From positions 124,001-188,000 of the forward strand of contig JBISJU010000001.1 of NCBI GenBank assembly GCA_044442865.1: a stretch of 64,000 nt of DNA. Reading direction: 5' to 3'. The notes under the pieces are model-generated. The model saw only the letters and a program-made list of their open reading frames with translations. It did no database searches and was not told the origin of the DNA. Positions 44,464-53,348 of the stretch are shown here, in pieces. How positions within the stretch are numbered: position 1 is the stretch's first letter; each line of letters opens with the position of its first letter. The position numbers were made by a program, and so were the translations under genes. Source of the stretch: Makana argininalis_C (GTDB lineage: Bacteria > Pseudomonadota > Gammaproteobacteria > Enterobacterales > Enterobacteriaceae).

Positions 44464-44703
44464 CTAATTATTTTTTTTTAAAATAAATGAAACTCTTCTA
44501 GAAACTATTGCACCTTGATTAATCCAATAATTTATACGTTTTAAATTAAAATAATAATTTTTTTTATTATTTTTAATATTTGTATTTAAAAAACCTAAAC
44601 TTTCAATAAATTTTCCATCTCTAGGATTTCTTGAATCTGTCACAATTATTTTAAAAAATCTATTTTTTTTAGATCTAATTTTAGTTAAACGAATTTTTAC
44701 CAT
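44464..44703 (-). CDS. rpsP: 30S ribosomal protein S16
   Basis: Small-subunit assembly protein. Its 79 residues compare with 82 in E. coli. MVKIRLTKIRSKKNRFFKII, VTDSRNPRDGKFIESLGFLN and NYWINQGAIVS match the family (usual forms VADSRxxRDGRFIExxGFxNP and YWxxxGAxxSDRV). The last block reads SRRVSFILKK, with Arg for Asp. AAGGAAATTTT is a good ribosome site. It is divergent from recA and separated from rplS by the rimM-trmD deletion. Confidence 0.96.
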   Translation of the reverse strand: MVKIRLTKIRSKKNRFFKIIVTDSRNPRDGKFIESLGFLNTNIKNNKKNYYFNLKRINYWINQGAIVSRRVSFILKKNN

Positions 44704-44916
44704 AAAATTTCCTTATATTGTAAAATATTTTTAAAAACATTAATTAAACTTAAATATATAATTATATATAAATAAATTTTTAAATTAATAAAATAAATTA
44801 TTATAATATTATATATAAATTTAGAATTTAATTCCATTTTAAATTTTAAAAAATTAAAAAATTTATGTATTTGAATTTTTAAAAATACATGTTAAATATT
44901 AATAGGAATTAAAATA

Positions 44917-45909
44917 ATGATTGTAGATAATAAAAAAAAAACTTTAAAAAATGTAATAAATCAAATTGAAAAACAATTTGGAAAAGGTTCAATAATGAGA
45001 TTAGGAGAAAATCGTTCTATGGATGTTGAAACAATTTCAACAGGATCTCTTTCGTTAGATATTGCATTAGGAGCTGGAGGATTACCTTTAGGAAGAATTG
45101 TTGAAATATATGGACCAGAATCATCTGGTAAAACAACACTTACATTGCAAATTATATCAACATTTCAAAAAAAAAATAAAATTTGTGCTTTTATAGATGC
45201 AGAACATGCTCTAGATCCAATATATGCTAAAAAAGTTGGAGTTGATATCGATAATCTTCTTTGTTCTCAACCTGATAATGGAGAACAAGCTTTGGAAATT
45301 TGTGATTCATTAACAAAATCTGGTTTAGTAAATTTAATAATTGTTGATTCTGTTGCAGCTCTAATACCTAAAGCAGAAATTGATGGCGAAATAGGAGATA
45401 CACATATGGGTTTAACTGCTAGAATAATGAGTCAAGCTATGAGAAAATTATCTAGAAATTTAAAAAATTCTAATACTCTTTTAATATTTATAAATCAAAT
45501 ACGTATGAAAATAGGTGTAACATACGGAAATCCAGAAATAACTACAGGAGGAAATGCACTTAAATTTTATTCATCAGTAAGATTGGATATTAGACGTATA
45601 GGATATATAAAAGAAGGAGATTTAATAATTGGTAATGATACCAGAGTAAAAGTAACTAAAAATAAAATATCATCACCATTTAAACAAGCAGAATTTCAAA
45701 TTATTTATGGTAATGGTATTAATATTATTAATGAACTTATAAATATTAGTTTAAAGTATAATTTAATTGAAAGATCTGGATCATGGTATAGTTACAATAA
45801 TAAAAAAATAGGACAAGGTAAGTTAAATGTGCAAAACTTTTTAAAATTAAAACCAGAAATATATAATAAATTATATCATAAAATAAGAGAAATAGTTTTT
45901 AAAAAATAA
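44917..45909 (+). CDS. recA: Recombinase RecA
   Basis: Strand-exchange protein for recombinational repair. Its 330 residues compare with 353 in E. coli; the acidic C-terminal tail is missing. Walker A is GPESSGKTTLTL (about 66-77), Walker B VNLIIVDSVAALIPKAE, and loop L1/L2 regions include GDTHMGLTARIMSQAMRKL and INQIRMKIGVTYGNPEITTGG (core IRMKIGVTYGNPE). In E. coli recA is LexA-controlled; here I see no CTG-N10-CAG box, only an 8-bp inverted repeat (ATGTATTT, 44865-44872, with 44883-44890). TAGGAATTAAAAT precedes the ATG. recX is absent and alaS follows, as in E. coli. Confidence 0.97.
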   Translation: MIVDNKKKTLKNVINQIEKQFGKGSIMRLGENRSMDVETISTGSLSLDIALGAGGLPLGRIVEIYGPESSGKTTLTLQIISTFQKKNKICAFIDAEHALDPIYAKKVGVDIDNLLCSQPDNGEQALEICDSLTKSGLVNLIIVDSVAALIPKAEIDGEIGDTHMGLTARIMSQAMRKLSRNLKNSNTLLIFINQIRMKIGVTYGNPEITTGGNALKFYSSVRLDIRRIGYIKEGDLIIGNDTRVKVTKNKISSPFKQAEFQIIYGNGINIINELINISLKYNLIERSGSWYSYNNKKIGQGKLNVQNFLKLKPEIYNKLYHKIREIVFKK

Positions 45910-46050
45910 TTTTTATTTTATATAAATATTTTATTTATAAAATCTTAAACTCAAGTATTATAATTTATTTGTATTTAAATATTTATTTTAAATAATTAAT
46001 TATATTTAGTAAATTTATTTATAAAAAATTATTTGTAAACTGAGATATAT

Positions 46051-48690
46051 ATGATAAATAGTAGCAATCAAATACGTAAAAAATTTTTAGATTTTTTTAA
46101 AATTAAAAATCATATAATAATTCCAGGAAGTTCTCTTTTAATAAATAATGACAAATCAATTATGTTTACAAATTCAGGAATGAATCAATTTAAAAATGTT
46201 TTTTTAAATTCAAATAATTTTCCTTATAAAAGAGTTGTGACATCTCAAAATTGTATTAGAGCTGGAGGAAAACATAATGATTTAGAAAATGTAGGTTATA
46301 CTTCCCATCATCATACTTTTTTTGAAATGCTTGGTAATTTCAGTTTTAATGATTATTTTAAAAAAGAAGCTATTTTTTATGCATGGGAATTATTAACAAA
46401 TAAAAATTGGTTTAATATACCTAAAAATAAACTTTTAGTTACTTATTATTATAAAGATTATGAGACATATAAAATATGGTTAAATGAAATAAAATTACCA
46501 AAAAAAAAAATAATTTCTATTGGAGATAATCATAAAGGTAAAAATATTTCTGATAATTTTTGGCAAATGGGTGAAACAGGTCCATGTGGACCATGTTCAG
46601 AAATATTTTACGATAGAGGTAAAAAGATTTATGGTAATAAACCTGGAAATAAAAAAAAAACTGGTAATAGATATATAGAAATATGGAATTTAGTTTTTAT
46701 ACAATTTAATAAAAATTATAATGGAGATTTAATAAAATTAGATAAACCTTATGTAGATACAGGAATGGGGCTTGAAAGAATTGCTTCAGTAATGCAGAAT
46801 GTTGATTCAAATTTTAAAATAGATATTTTTAAAAAACTTATATCATCTATATCTAATGTTTTAAATATTAAAAATTATAATCATAAATCTTTATTTGTTA
46901 TATCAGATCATATTAGATCTTCTTTTTTTTTAATAAATGATGGTTTAACCCCTTCAAATGAAGGAAAAGGTTATGTTCTTAGACGTATCATTAGAAGAGC
47001 TATAAGACATGGTAAAATAATAGGAAGTAAAAAACCATTTTTGTATAAAATAGTATCACATTTAATTTCCATAATGGAAATTAAATCAATTAAAATGAAT
47101 TTAAATAAAAATCAAATTGAAGATATAATATTATCAGAAGAACAGCAATTTGAAAAAACTATAAATACAGGATTGAATTTATTAAATAAAGAAATAAATA
47201 ATTTGAAATATAATTTAATGGATGGTAATACTGTTTTTAAACTTTATGATACTTATGGTTTTCCAATAGATTTAATAAAAGATATTTGTAAAGAAAAAAA
47301 AATAAATATTGATGAAAATATTTTTAATCTTAGAATGAATGAACAAAAAAAAAGATCAATTAATAATAGTTTTTTTATAAAAGAAGTAAATATATTTGAT
47401 AAATTAAAATTTAAAACAAAATTTTTAGGATATAAAAAAATTAATTATTTTGGAAAAATATTGACGATTTTAAATAAAAATAAAATAGTTAAAAAAATTA
47501 TAAAAAATGAAAAATCTATTATTTTTCTTAATAAAACTACATTTTATAGTGAATCTGGTGGTCAAATAGGAGATAAAGGGATATTAAAATCATTAAATGG
47601 GGTTTTTATTGTAGTAAATACAAAAAAATATAATAATTGTATAGGTCATATAGGAAAACTGATATGTGGTAGTTTTTCAATTGGTGATATTGTATCAACA
47701 AATGTTAATAAAAATCACAGAAAAAATATTTGTATTAATCATTCAGCAACACATTTATTAATTCAATCATTACATCAAATACTTGGTGTCTCTATTATAC
47801 AAAAAGGTTCTTTTATAAACCATAATTATTTACGTTTTGATTTTGCATATAATAAAAATATAAATTTTGAACAAATTAAAATGTTAGAAAAAATTATAAA
47901 TGAAAAAATAATATCTAATTTAATTGTCAAAACTAGCTATTTAAACTTTAAAAATGATATAAATAAAGTATCCCTAAAAGTAGATTCTAATAATTATAAA
48001 AACAAAGTTAGAATTGTTAAAATTGGTAATTTTTCAAATGAAATATGTATTGGCACTCATGTTAAACGAACAGGAAATATAGGTGTATTTATTATTAATT
48101 CTATATCTAATATATCATATGGAATTAAACGCATAGAAGCGGTTTCAGGAATAAACGCTTTATTTGAAATTTATAAAAAAAATGATTTGATTGATAAAAT
48201 ATCTAATCTTATTAACATTAATAAAAATCAAATATATATAAAAATTAAATATATAATTAATAAATTAAAAGAATTAAAAAAAAAATCAAAAAAAATAAAA
48301 AATAAAGAAATTGATAATAAAATATATTCTTTTTGTAAAACAGCAAAAAAAATTAATAAAATTAATATTATAACTAAACATATAAAAAATATAAAATATA
48401 ATGAATTTAAAATTATTGCTAAAAAAATAAAAAAAAGATTAACTTCAGTAGTTATATTTTTTTTAATAGAATCAAAATTTAAAATAAATATTTTAATTTT
48501 TATTACAAAAAATATAGTAAATTATATAAAAACATTTGATATAATTAATTTTATTTTTAAAAAAAATCAAATTAAAATAATAGGTAATAAATATTTAATT
48601 AAAGCATCAGGTAAAAATATTTATTTCTTATCTAAAAATTTAAAAAATATTGAAAATATTATTATAAATATAATTAAAAAAAAAATATAA
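46051..48690 (+). CDS. alaS: Alanyl-tRNA synthetase
   Basis: Class II enzyme that charges tRNA-Ala. Its 879 residues match E. coli (876), so the whole domain set is kept. The catalytic core shows FTNSGMNQFK, RAGGKHNDLENVGYTSHHHT (core AGGKHNDLENVG), MGETGPCGPCSEIFYD and DTGMGLERIASVMQ. The editing domain keeps its zinc motifs: HSATH (about 567-571) and CIGTH (about 672-676). A long Lys-rich coil leads to the C-Ala domain, which is diverged. It thus still can clear Ser-tRNA-Ala, in contrast to the truncated ThrRS. GAGATATAT gives a ribosome site. csrA, next in E. coli, is missing. Confidence 0.97.
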   Translation: MINSSNQIRKKFLDFFKIKNHIIIPGSSLLINNDKSIMFTNSGMNQFKNVFLNSNNFPYKRVVTSQNCIRAGGKHNDLENVGYTSHHHTFFEMLGNFSFNDYFKKEAIFYAWELLTNKNWFNIPKNKLLVTYYYKDYETYKIWLNEIKLPKKKIISIGDNHKGKNISDNFWQMGETGPCGPCSEIFYDRGKKIYGNKPGNKKKTGNRYIEIWNLVFIQFNKNYNGDLIKLDKPYVDTGMGLERIASVMQNVDSNFKIDIFKKLISSISNVLNIKNYNHKSLFVISDHIRSSFFLINDGLTPSNEGKGYVLRRIIRRAIRHGKIIGSKKPFLYKIVSHLISIMEIKSIKMNLNKNQIEDIILSEEQQFEKTINTGLNLLNKEINNLKYNLMDGNTVFKLYDTYGFPIDLIKDICKEKKINIDENIFNLRMNEQKKRSINNSFFIKEVNIFDKLKFKTKFLGYKKINYFGKILTILNKNKIVKKIIKNEKSIIFLNKTTFYSESGGQIGDKGILKSLNGVFIVVNTKKYNNCIGHIGKLICGSFSIGDIVSTNVNKNHRKNICINHSATHLLIQSLHQILGVSIIQKGSFINHNYLRFDFAYNKNINFEQIKMLEKIINEKIISNLIVKTSYLNFKNDINKVSLKVDSNNYKNKVRIVKIGNFSNEICIGTHVKRTGNIGVFIINSISNISYGIKRIEAVSGINALFEIYKKNDLIDKISNLININKNQIYIKIKYIINKLKELKKKSKKIKNKEIDNKIYSFCKTAKKINKINIITKHIKNIKYNEFKIIAKKIKKRLTSVVIFFLIESKFKINILIFITKNIVNYIKTFDIINFIFKKNQIKIIGNKYLIKASGKNIYFLSKNLKNIENIIINIIKKKI

Positions 48691-48710
48691 TTAAATATTA
48701 ATTTAATACA

Positions 48711-48740
48711 TTGACAATTAATTTAATAATTTTATTATAT
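48711..48740 (+). promoter_or_regulatory. Candidate promoter before tRNA-Ser(GCT)/tRNA-Arg(ACG)
   Basis: A perfect TTGACA (48711-48716) is followed by ATTATA at 17 nt or TTATAT at 18 nt. It lies about 80 nt before the tRNAs, with a 16-bp inverted repeat in between. It is the only exact -35 consensus I noticed in the window. Confidence 0.5.
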
Positions 48741-48755
48741 TATGAATATATTTAA

Positions 48756-48815
48756 AAACTTAAAATAAAATACTTTATTAATTAAATAACTATAAAATAA
48801 TTTTATTTTAAGTTT
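48756..48815. repeat. 16-bp inverted repeat just before tRNA-Ser(GCT)
   Basis: AAACTTAAAATAAAAT (48756-48771) is exactly complementary to 48800-48815, with a 28-nt loop. It could be an alaS terminator or part of a pre-tRNA leader. It occupies the place where csrA lies in E. coli. Confidence 0.5.
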
Positions 48816-48821
48816 ATTCAA

Positions 48822-48911
48822 GGTGAGATGGCTGAGAGGTCTAAAGCGCTCCTTTGCTAATGGAGTATATAGTTAAAATCTGTATCGAGGGTTCAAATCC
48901 CTCTCTCACCT
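48822..48911 (+). tRNA. serV: tRNA-Ser (anticodon GCT)
   Basis: A 90-nt class II tRNA like E. coli serV. The anticodon loop is TTGCTAA, with a U:U mismatch at 31:39 in the stem CTCCT/TGGAG. The long variable arm runs TATATAGTTAAAATCTGTATC, paired around TATAG and CTGTA. The T arm is GAGGG TTCAAAT CCCTC. The acceptor GGTGAGA/TCTCACC is followed by U73, where E. coli has G73. CCA is not encoded. Its place after alaS, with tRNA-Arg next, matches E. coli. Confidence 0.95.
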
Positions 48912-48921
48912 ACTTTTGAAT

Positions 48922-48995
48922 GCACCCGTAGCTCAGTTGGATAGAGCACTCGGCTACGAACCGAGAGGTCATGGGTTCAAATCCTTTCGGGTGCG
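48922..48995 (+). tRNA. argV: tRNA-Arg (anticodon ACG)
   Basis: A 74-nt tRNA close to E. coli argV/argQ, with anticodon arm CTCGG CTACGAA CCGAG and acceptor GCACCCG/CGGGTGC. The discriminator is G73 (A in E. coli). The T stem ATGGG/CCTTT is weakened by a U:U and a G:U pair. CCA is not encoded. A34 must be deaminated to inosine by TadA to read CGU/CGC/CGA. An 18-bp hairpin follows six bases later. Confidence 0.96.
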
Positions 48996-49000
48996 GTAAG

Positions 49001-49040
49001 AATTTATAAAATTAAATTAAATAATTTAATTTTATAAATT
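49001..49040 (+). terminator. Hairpin terminator behind tRNA-Arg(ACG)
   Basis: A perfect 18-bp A/T stem (49001-49018 with 49023-49040) has the loop AAAT. It starts five bases past the tRNA and is followed by A- and T-runs. Position and geometry fit the end of the tRNA-Ser/tRNA-Arg transcript. Confidence 0.6.
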
Positions 49041-49086
49041 AAAAAAATATATTTTTATTTTTTTAATAATATAACTTTGGAAAAAT

Positions 49087-50346
49087 ATGTTAAAAAATAA
49101 AAAAAACTTTTTAAAATATGATAAAAAAATTTGGAATGCAATAAAAAAAGAAAAAATAAGACAAGAAAATAATATACAACTTATTGCTTCTGAAAATTAT
49201 ACAAGTAATAGAGTAATGTATGCTCAAGGATCATGTTTAACTAATAAATACGCAGAAGGATATCCAGGTAAACGTTACTACGCAGGATGTGAAAATGTAG
49301 ATTTTATAGAAAAATTAGCAATTCATAGAGCTAAAAAATTATTTTCCGCGGATTATGCAAATGTTCAACCTCATTCTGGTTCACAAGCTAATTTTGCAGT
49401 ATATACAGCATTACTAAAACAAGGAGATACAATTCTTGGAATGAAAGTTTCACACGGAGGGCATATAACACATGGGTCATCAGTTAATTTATCAGGTAAA
49501 ATTTATAAAGTCATTAACTATGGATTAAATCATAAAGAAAAAATAAATTATTCAGAATTATATTCAATATCTAAAATTTATAAACCTAAAATGATTATAG
49601 GTGGTTTTTCTTCATATTCTAGAATTATTAATTGGAAAAAAATGCGTAAAATTGCTGATGAATTTGGTTGTTATTTATTAGCAGATATTTCTCACATATC
49701 TGGGTTAATAGCAGCAGGTTTGTATCCTAATCCTATTGAATATAGTCATGTTATAACTACAACAACTCATAAAACTTTAGCTGGTCCAAGAGGAGGTATA
49801 ATTTTAGCTAAAAATGGTAATAAAAATATGTATAAAAAATTAGATGAAGCTGTCTTTCCATGTACTCAAGGAGGCCCGTTGATGCATGTTATAGCAGCTA
49901 AAGCTATTGCTTTAAAAGAAGCTATGGATCCAAAATTTATTAAATATCAAAAACAAGTTATTAAAAATTCTAAATATATGGTATCAATATTTTTACTAAA
50001 TAAATTTAGAATTGTATCTGGGGGAACAGATACTCATCTCTTTTTAATAGATTTATCAAGTAAAAATATTACAGGAAAAGAAGCTTGTAATGTTTTAAAT
50101 TTAGCAAATATTATTGTAAATAAAAATTTAATTCCAAATGATTTATTAAAACCTTATTATACATCAGGTATACGTATAGGAACTTCTGCTATTACAAGAA
50201 GAGGATTTAAAAAATATCAAGTAAAAAAAATTTCAAAATGGATATGTAAAATATTAAATGATATTAATAATAAATTATTAATTAAATTAATTAAAAATAA
50301 AGTAATTAATTTATGTTATAAATATCCAATACATATAAATATTTAA
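49087..50346 (+). CDS. glyA: Serine hydroxymethyltransferase
   Basis: PLP enzyme that converts serine and tetrahydrofolate to glycine and methylene-tetrahydrofolate, the main source of one-carbon units. Its 419 residues match E. coli (417). The PLP Lys is in VITTTTHKTLAGPRGGI (core TTHKTL, about 227-232). NIQLIASENYTSNRVM, YAEGYPGKRYYAGC, HSGSQANFAVY and GLYPNPIEY are intact. LIDLSSKNITGKEAC and GTSAITRRGF also match. The ribosome site is weak (TTTGGAAAAAT). It follows the tRNA terminator and converges on smrB with 17 bp between the stop codons. Confidence 0.97.
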   Translation: MLKNKKNFLKYDKKIWNAIKKEKIRQENNIQLIASENYTSNRVMYAQGSCLTNKYAEGYPGKRYYAGCENVDFIEKLAIHRAKKLFSADYANVQPHSGSQANFAVYTALLKQGDTILGMKVSHGGHITHGSSVNLSGKIYKVINYGLNHKEKINYSELYSISKIYKPKMIIGGFSSYSRIINWKKMRKIADEFGCYLLADISHISGLIAAGLYPNPIEYSHVITTTTHKTLAGPRGGIILAKNGNKNMYKKLDEAVFPCTQGGPLMHVIAAKAIALKEAMDPKFIKYQKQVIKNSKYMVSIFLLNKFRIVSGGTDTHLFLIDLSSKNITGKEACNVLNLANIIVNKNLIPNDLLKPYYTSGIRIGTSAITRRGFKKYQVKKISKWICKILNDINNKLLIKLIKNKVINLCYKYPIHINI

Positions 50347-50363
50347 TAAATTTTTAAATAAAT

Positions 50364-50888
50364 TTATAAATCAATATCTATCAAAATCAATAAAGCTGCG
50401 TTTCCACCAAATTTATTTGTAGCTCTGTGAAAACTTTTTATATAATAATTTTGTGAAAGCCAATAAGGTATTTTATTTTTAAGAATAAATTTTCCATATC
50501 CATGTATAATACAAGCACATTGAATAAAGTCAATTCTACATTTTTTAATTAAAGCATTTAATTCTAATTTTGCTTGTATTTTTGTCATTCCATGCATATC
50601 TAATATTATATTAGGATAATAATAACCCATTTGTAATTTTTTCATTTCACATGATCTTACATCATTACGAACATATCTAGTAGGTCCATTATAATTTTTT
50701 TTATTATTAAATGTTTTATAAAAATATGTTTTTTTTTTTTTAATAAATATTTTATTATATGATTTAATAGATTTTAAATTAATATATGTATTTTTATTAG
50801 AATTTTTATTGTATAAATATTTTTTGTTAACCATAAAATTTTTAAAAATACAAATTTCATCTTTTTGGATGTGAAAATTTTTTTTCAT
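50364..50888 (-). CDS. smrB: Ribosome-collision endonuclease SmrB (SMR domain)
   Basis: In E. coli SmrB cuts mRNA between collided ribosomes so that tmRNA can free the stalled one. The SMR domain spans about 90-174: LDMHGMTKIQAKLELN carries the DxH active-site motif, and IIHGYGKFILKNKIPYWL the HGxG motif. FHRATNKFGGNAALLILI closes the fold. The N-terminal ribosome-binding part (1-90) is short on conserved residues. Its 174 residues compare with 183. AAGGAAAAGATATTCAAA gives a ribosome site. With smpB and ssrA also retained, the rescue pathway looks complete. It is divergent from prmB, as in E. coli. Confidence 0.93.
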   Translation of the reverse strand: MKKNFHIQKDEICIFKNFMVNKKYLYNKNSNKNTYINLKSIKSYNKIFIKKKKTYFYKTFNNKKNYNGPTRYVRNDVRSCEMKKLQMGYYYPNIILDMHGMTKIQAKLELNALIKKCRIDFIQCACIIHGYGKFILKNKIPYWLSQNYYIKSFHRATNKFGGNAALLILIDIDL

Positions 50889-50969
50889 TTTGAATATCTT
50901 TTCCTTATAAATTATTAAATTTAAAAAATAATTTTAACATTTTAAAAATAAAATTAAAATAGAGATCTT

Positions 50970-51875
50970 ATGATAAATATTAAAAATAATATATTATATC
51001 TTAATACAATTAAAGATTTTATTATATGGACTTTAAATAAATTCAATACTTCAAATTTATATTATGGGCATGGAACCTCAAATTCATTAGATGAATCTTT
51101 TAATTTAATTCTAAATACTTTGTTTATATCTATAAATTCAAAAAAAGAAATTTATAAATATAATTTAACATTTCAAGAACGTACTTTAATTATTAAAAGA
51201 GTAATGAAAAGAATATATGAAAGAATTCCTGTTCCATATTTAATTAATAAATCATATTTTTGTGGTTTAGAATTTTATATAGATAATCGTGTTTTTATAC
51301 CAAGATCACCTATGAGTGAAATTATTATTAATAAATTTAATAAAATTAAAAATTATAATCCTAAAAATATATTAGATATGTGTACAGGAAGCGGATGTAT
51401 AGCTATTTCTTGTGCTTATATTTATCCTGAAGCAAAAATTGACGCAACTGATATTTCTTTAAATGCTTTATTAGTGGCTAAAAAAAACATAAAAAAACAT
51501 AAAATGAAAAAAAGAATAAATATTATTTATTCTGATTTATTTAATAATATTAATAAAAATAAAATATATGATTTAATAATAACCAATCCTCCATATGTAA
51601 ATAAAAAAGATATTATTAATTCTCCTTTAGAATTTCACCATGAGCCATTAATTAGTTTATATGCTGATATAGATGGTTTAAAATTTATAAAACGTATTTT
51701 ATCATCATCTTTTAAATTTTTATCTAAAAATGGAATTCTAGTGTGTGAGGTAGGAAATAATATAGTAAATATTATTAATCTTTATCCAAATTTACCATTT
51801 AGATGGTTAAAATTTTACAAAGGGGGTTATGGAGTATTTATTTTAAATAAAAAAAATTTAAATTTAATCAATTAA
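50970..51875 (+). CDS. prmB: Protein L3 glutamine methyltransferase
   Basis: Methylates a Gln in ribosomal protein L3. SAM-binding motif I is LDMCTGSGCIAISCAYIYP (about 134-152) and the catalytic NPPY is in LIITNPPYVNKKD (about 204-216). FIPRSPMSEII fits PrmB rather than the related PrmC (release factor) enzyme, and the divergent smrB neighbour supports this. Its 301 residues compare with 310 in E. coli. GAGATCTT before the ATG is a modest ribosome site. aroC, next in E. coli, is missing. It is the less certain member of the N5-glutamine methyltransferase pair only if context is ignored. Confidence 0.92.
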   Translation: MINIKNNILYLNTIKDFIIWTLNKFNTSNLYYGHGTSNSLDESFNLILNTLFISINSKKEIYKYNLTFQERTLIIKRVMKRIYERIPVPYLINKSYFCGLEFYIDNRVFIPRSPMSEIIINKFNKIKNYNPKNILDMCTGSGCIAISCAYIYPEAKIDATDISLNALLVAKKNIKKHKMKKRINIIYSDLFNNINKNKIYDLIITNPPYVNKKDIINSPLEFHHEPLISLYADIDGLKFIKRILSSSFKFLSKNGILVCEVGNNIVNIINLYPNLPFRWLKFYKGGYGVFILNKKNLNLIN

Positions 51876-51941
51876 TTATTTTAATTTATTTTAAAATTAA
51901 ATGTTATTTTTATAAAATTAAAAATAAATAATGAGTTGTTT

Positions 51942-53063
51942 ATGATATTAAATAAAAAAAAAGTAATAGTCGCAATGTCTGGTGGTGTTGATTCTTCTGT
52001 TTCAGCTGTATTACTTAAAAAAAAAGGATATTTGGTTGAAGGGTTATTTATGAACAATTGGTATGAAAATAATAATAATAAATATTGTAATTATTATAAA
52101 GATTTATTAGATGTTAAAAATGTATGTAACAAAATTAAAATAAAACTTCATACTGCTAATTTTTCTTTTTATTATTGGAACAATGTTTTTATTAAATGTA
52201 TAAAATTATATAGTAATGGAATAACTCCAAATCCAGATATTTTATGTAATAAAGAAATAAAATTTAATATTTTTTTAAAATTTGCTATAAAAAAATTAGG
52301 AGCTGATTTTATAGCTACAGGACACTATGTAAGAAAGTATATAAACAATAATAAAATTTTTTTATTAAAAGGAAAAGATAAAAAAAAAGATCAAAGTTAT
52401 TTTTTATATACTTTAAAAAAAGAACTTAATTATTGTTTATTTCCTTTAGGTGATTTTAATAAAAAAAAAATAAGACAAATTGCTCAAAAATTAGGTTTAA
52501 TAAATGCATATAAAAAAGATTCTACAGGAATTTGTTTTATTGGTAAAAGAAAATTTAGTAAATTTATCAGTAAATATTTGAATAATAATCCTGGATTAAT
52601 TATTTCAGATAAAAAAAAAAAATTAGGAATGCATAATGGATTAATTTATTATACATTAGGTCAAAGAAAAGGAATTGGTATTGGTGGTATTAAGAATTTA
52701 AATCAAAATCCATGGTATGTAATAGAAAAAGATATTAAAAATAATAATTTAATTGTATCTCAAAAAAAACAACATCCAAAAATAATGTCTATAGGTATGA
52801 TAGTAAAAGATATAAATTGGATAAATAAAAAACCAATTGTAAATTCTTTTTTTTGTAAAGTTAAAACCAGATATCGTCAAAATGATATAAATTGTTTTGT
52901 GAAATTAAAAAATAAAAAAACATTAATTGTAAACTTTAATTATCCTATATATTCAGTAACTCCAGGACAGTCAGCAGTTTTTTATTTATATGAAACATGT
53001 CTAGGTGGAGGTGTAATTAAAAAAATTATAACATTATCAAATTATAAACATGTTATTTTTTAA
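51942..53063 (+). CDS. mnmA: tRNA 2-thiouridylase
   Basis: Adds sulphur to U34 of tRNA-Lys, tRNA-Glu and tRNA-Gln. The PP-loop VIVAMSGGVDSSVSAVLL (about 8-25), the catalytic Cys in PNPDILCNKEIKF (about 93-105), the second in DSTGICFIGKRKF (about 190-202) and GHYVRK are all present, as are YTLGQRKGIGIGG and PGQSAVFY. I chose ATG 51942 because the E. coli protein begins just before KKVIV; TTG 51936 is the alternative. Its length of about 373 matches E. coli (368). It depends on a sulphur relay (IscS, Tus proteins) not seen here. A substrate tRNA-Lys(UUU) lies at 13507-13579. Confidence 0.96.
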   Translation: MILNKKKVIVAMSGGVDSSVSAVLLKKKGYLVEGLFMNNWYENNNNKYCNYYKDLLDVKNVCNKIKIKLHTANFSFYYWNNVFIKCIKLYSNGITPNPDILCNKEIKFNIFLKFAIKKLGADFIATGHYVRKYINNNKIFLLKGKDKKKDQSYFLYTLKKELNYCLFPLGDFNKKKIRQIAQKLGLINAYKKDSTGICFIGKRKFSKFISKYLNNNPGLIISDKKKKLGMHNGLIYYTLGQRKGIGIGGIKNLNQNPWYVIEKDIKNNNLIVSQKKQHPKIMSIGMIVKDINWINKKPIVNSFFCKVKTRYRQNDINCFVKLKNKKTLIVNFNYPIYSVTPGQSAVFYLYETCLGGGVIKKIITLSNYKHVIF

Positions 53064-53073
53064 AAACATATTA

Positions 53074-53146
53074 CAGGGGCGGAGAGATTTGAACTCCCAA
53101 CTACCGGTTTTGGAGACCGATGCTCTGCCATTTGAACTACGCCCCT
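53074..53146 (-). tRNA. trpT: tRNA-Trp (anticodon CCA)
   Basis: A 73-nt cloverleaf nearly identical to E. coli tRNA-Trp, with acceptor AGGGGCG/CGCCCCT, anticodon arm CCGGT CTCCAAA ACCGG, T arm TGGGA GTTCAAA TCTCT-like (GGGAG TTCAAAT CTCTC) and discriminator G73. CCA is not encoded. Anticodon CCA and TGA stops elsewhere argue against UGA reassignment to Trp. It converges on mnmA with 10 bp between. Confidence 0.97.
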
Positions 53147-53348
53147 AAATTTTATATTAATTAAATAATAAAACAAAAAAAATTTTTTTACAAGCATTAA
53201 ATGTAATTAAAAAATTAATTTATACATAAAATAATTAATATAATAATTTATTATATAAATAATATTTATTTATTAATTATAAACTTTTATTTATTAATTA
53301 AATAATTTTATAATAAATGAAATTAATAAATAAATAATTTTTAGAAAA

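Noticed and set aside
44865..44890. Inverted repeat before recA as a LexA box
   Set aside because: The half-sites are ATGTATTT/AAATACAT with a 10-nt gap and no CTG/CAG, unlike the LexA operator.
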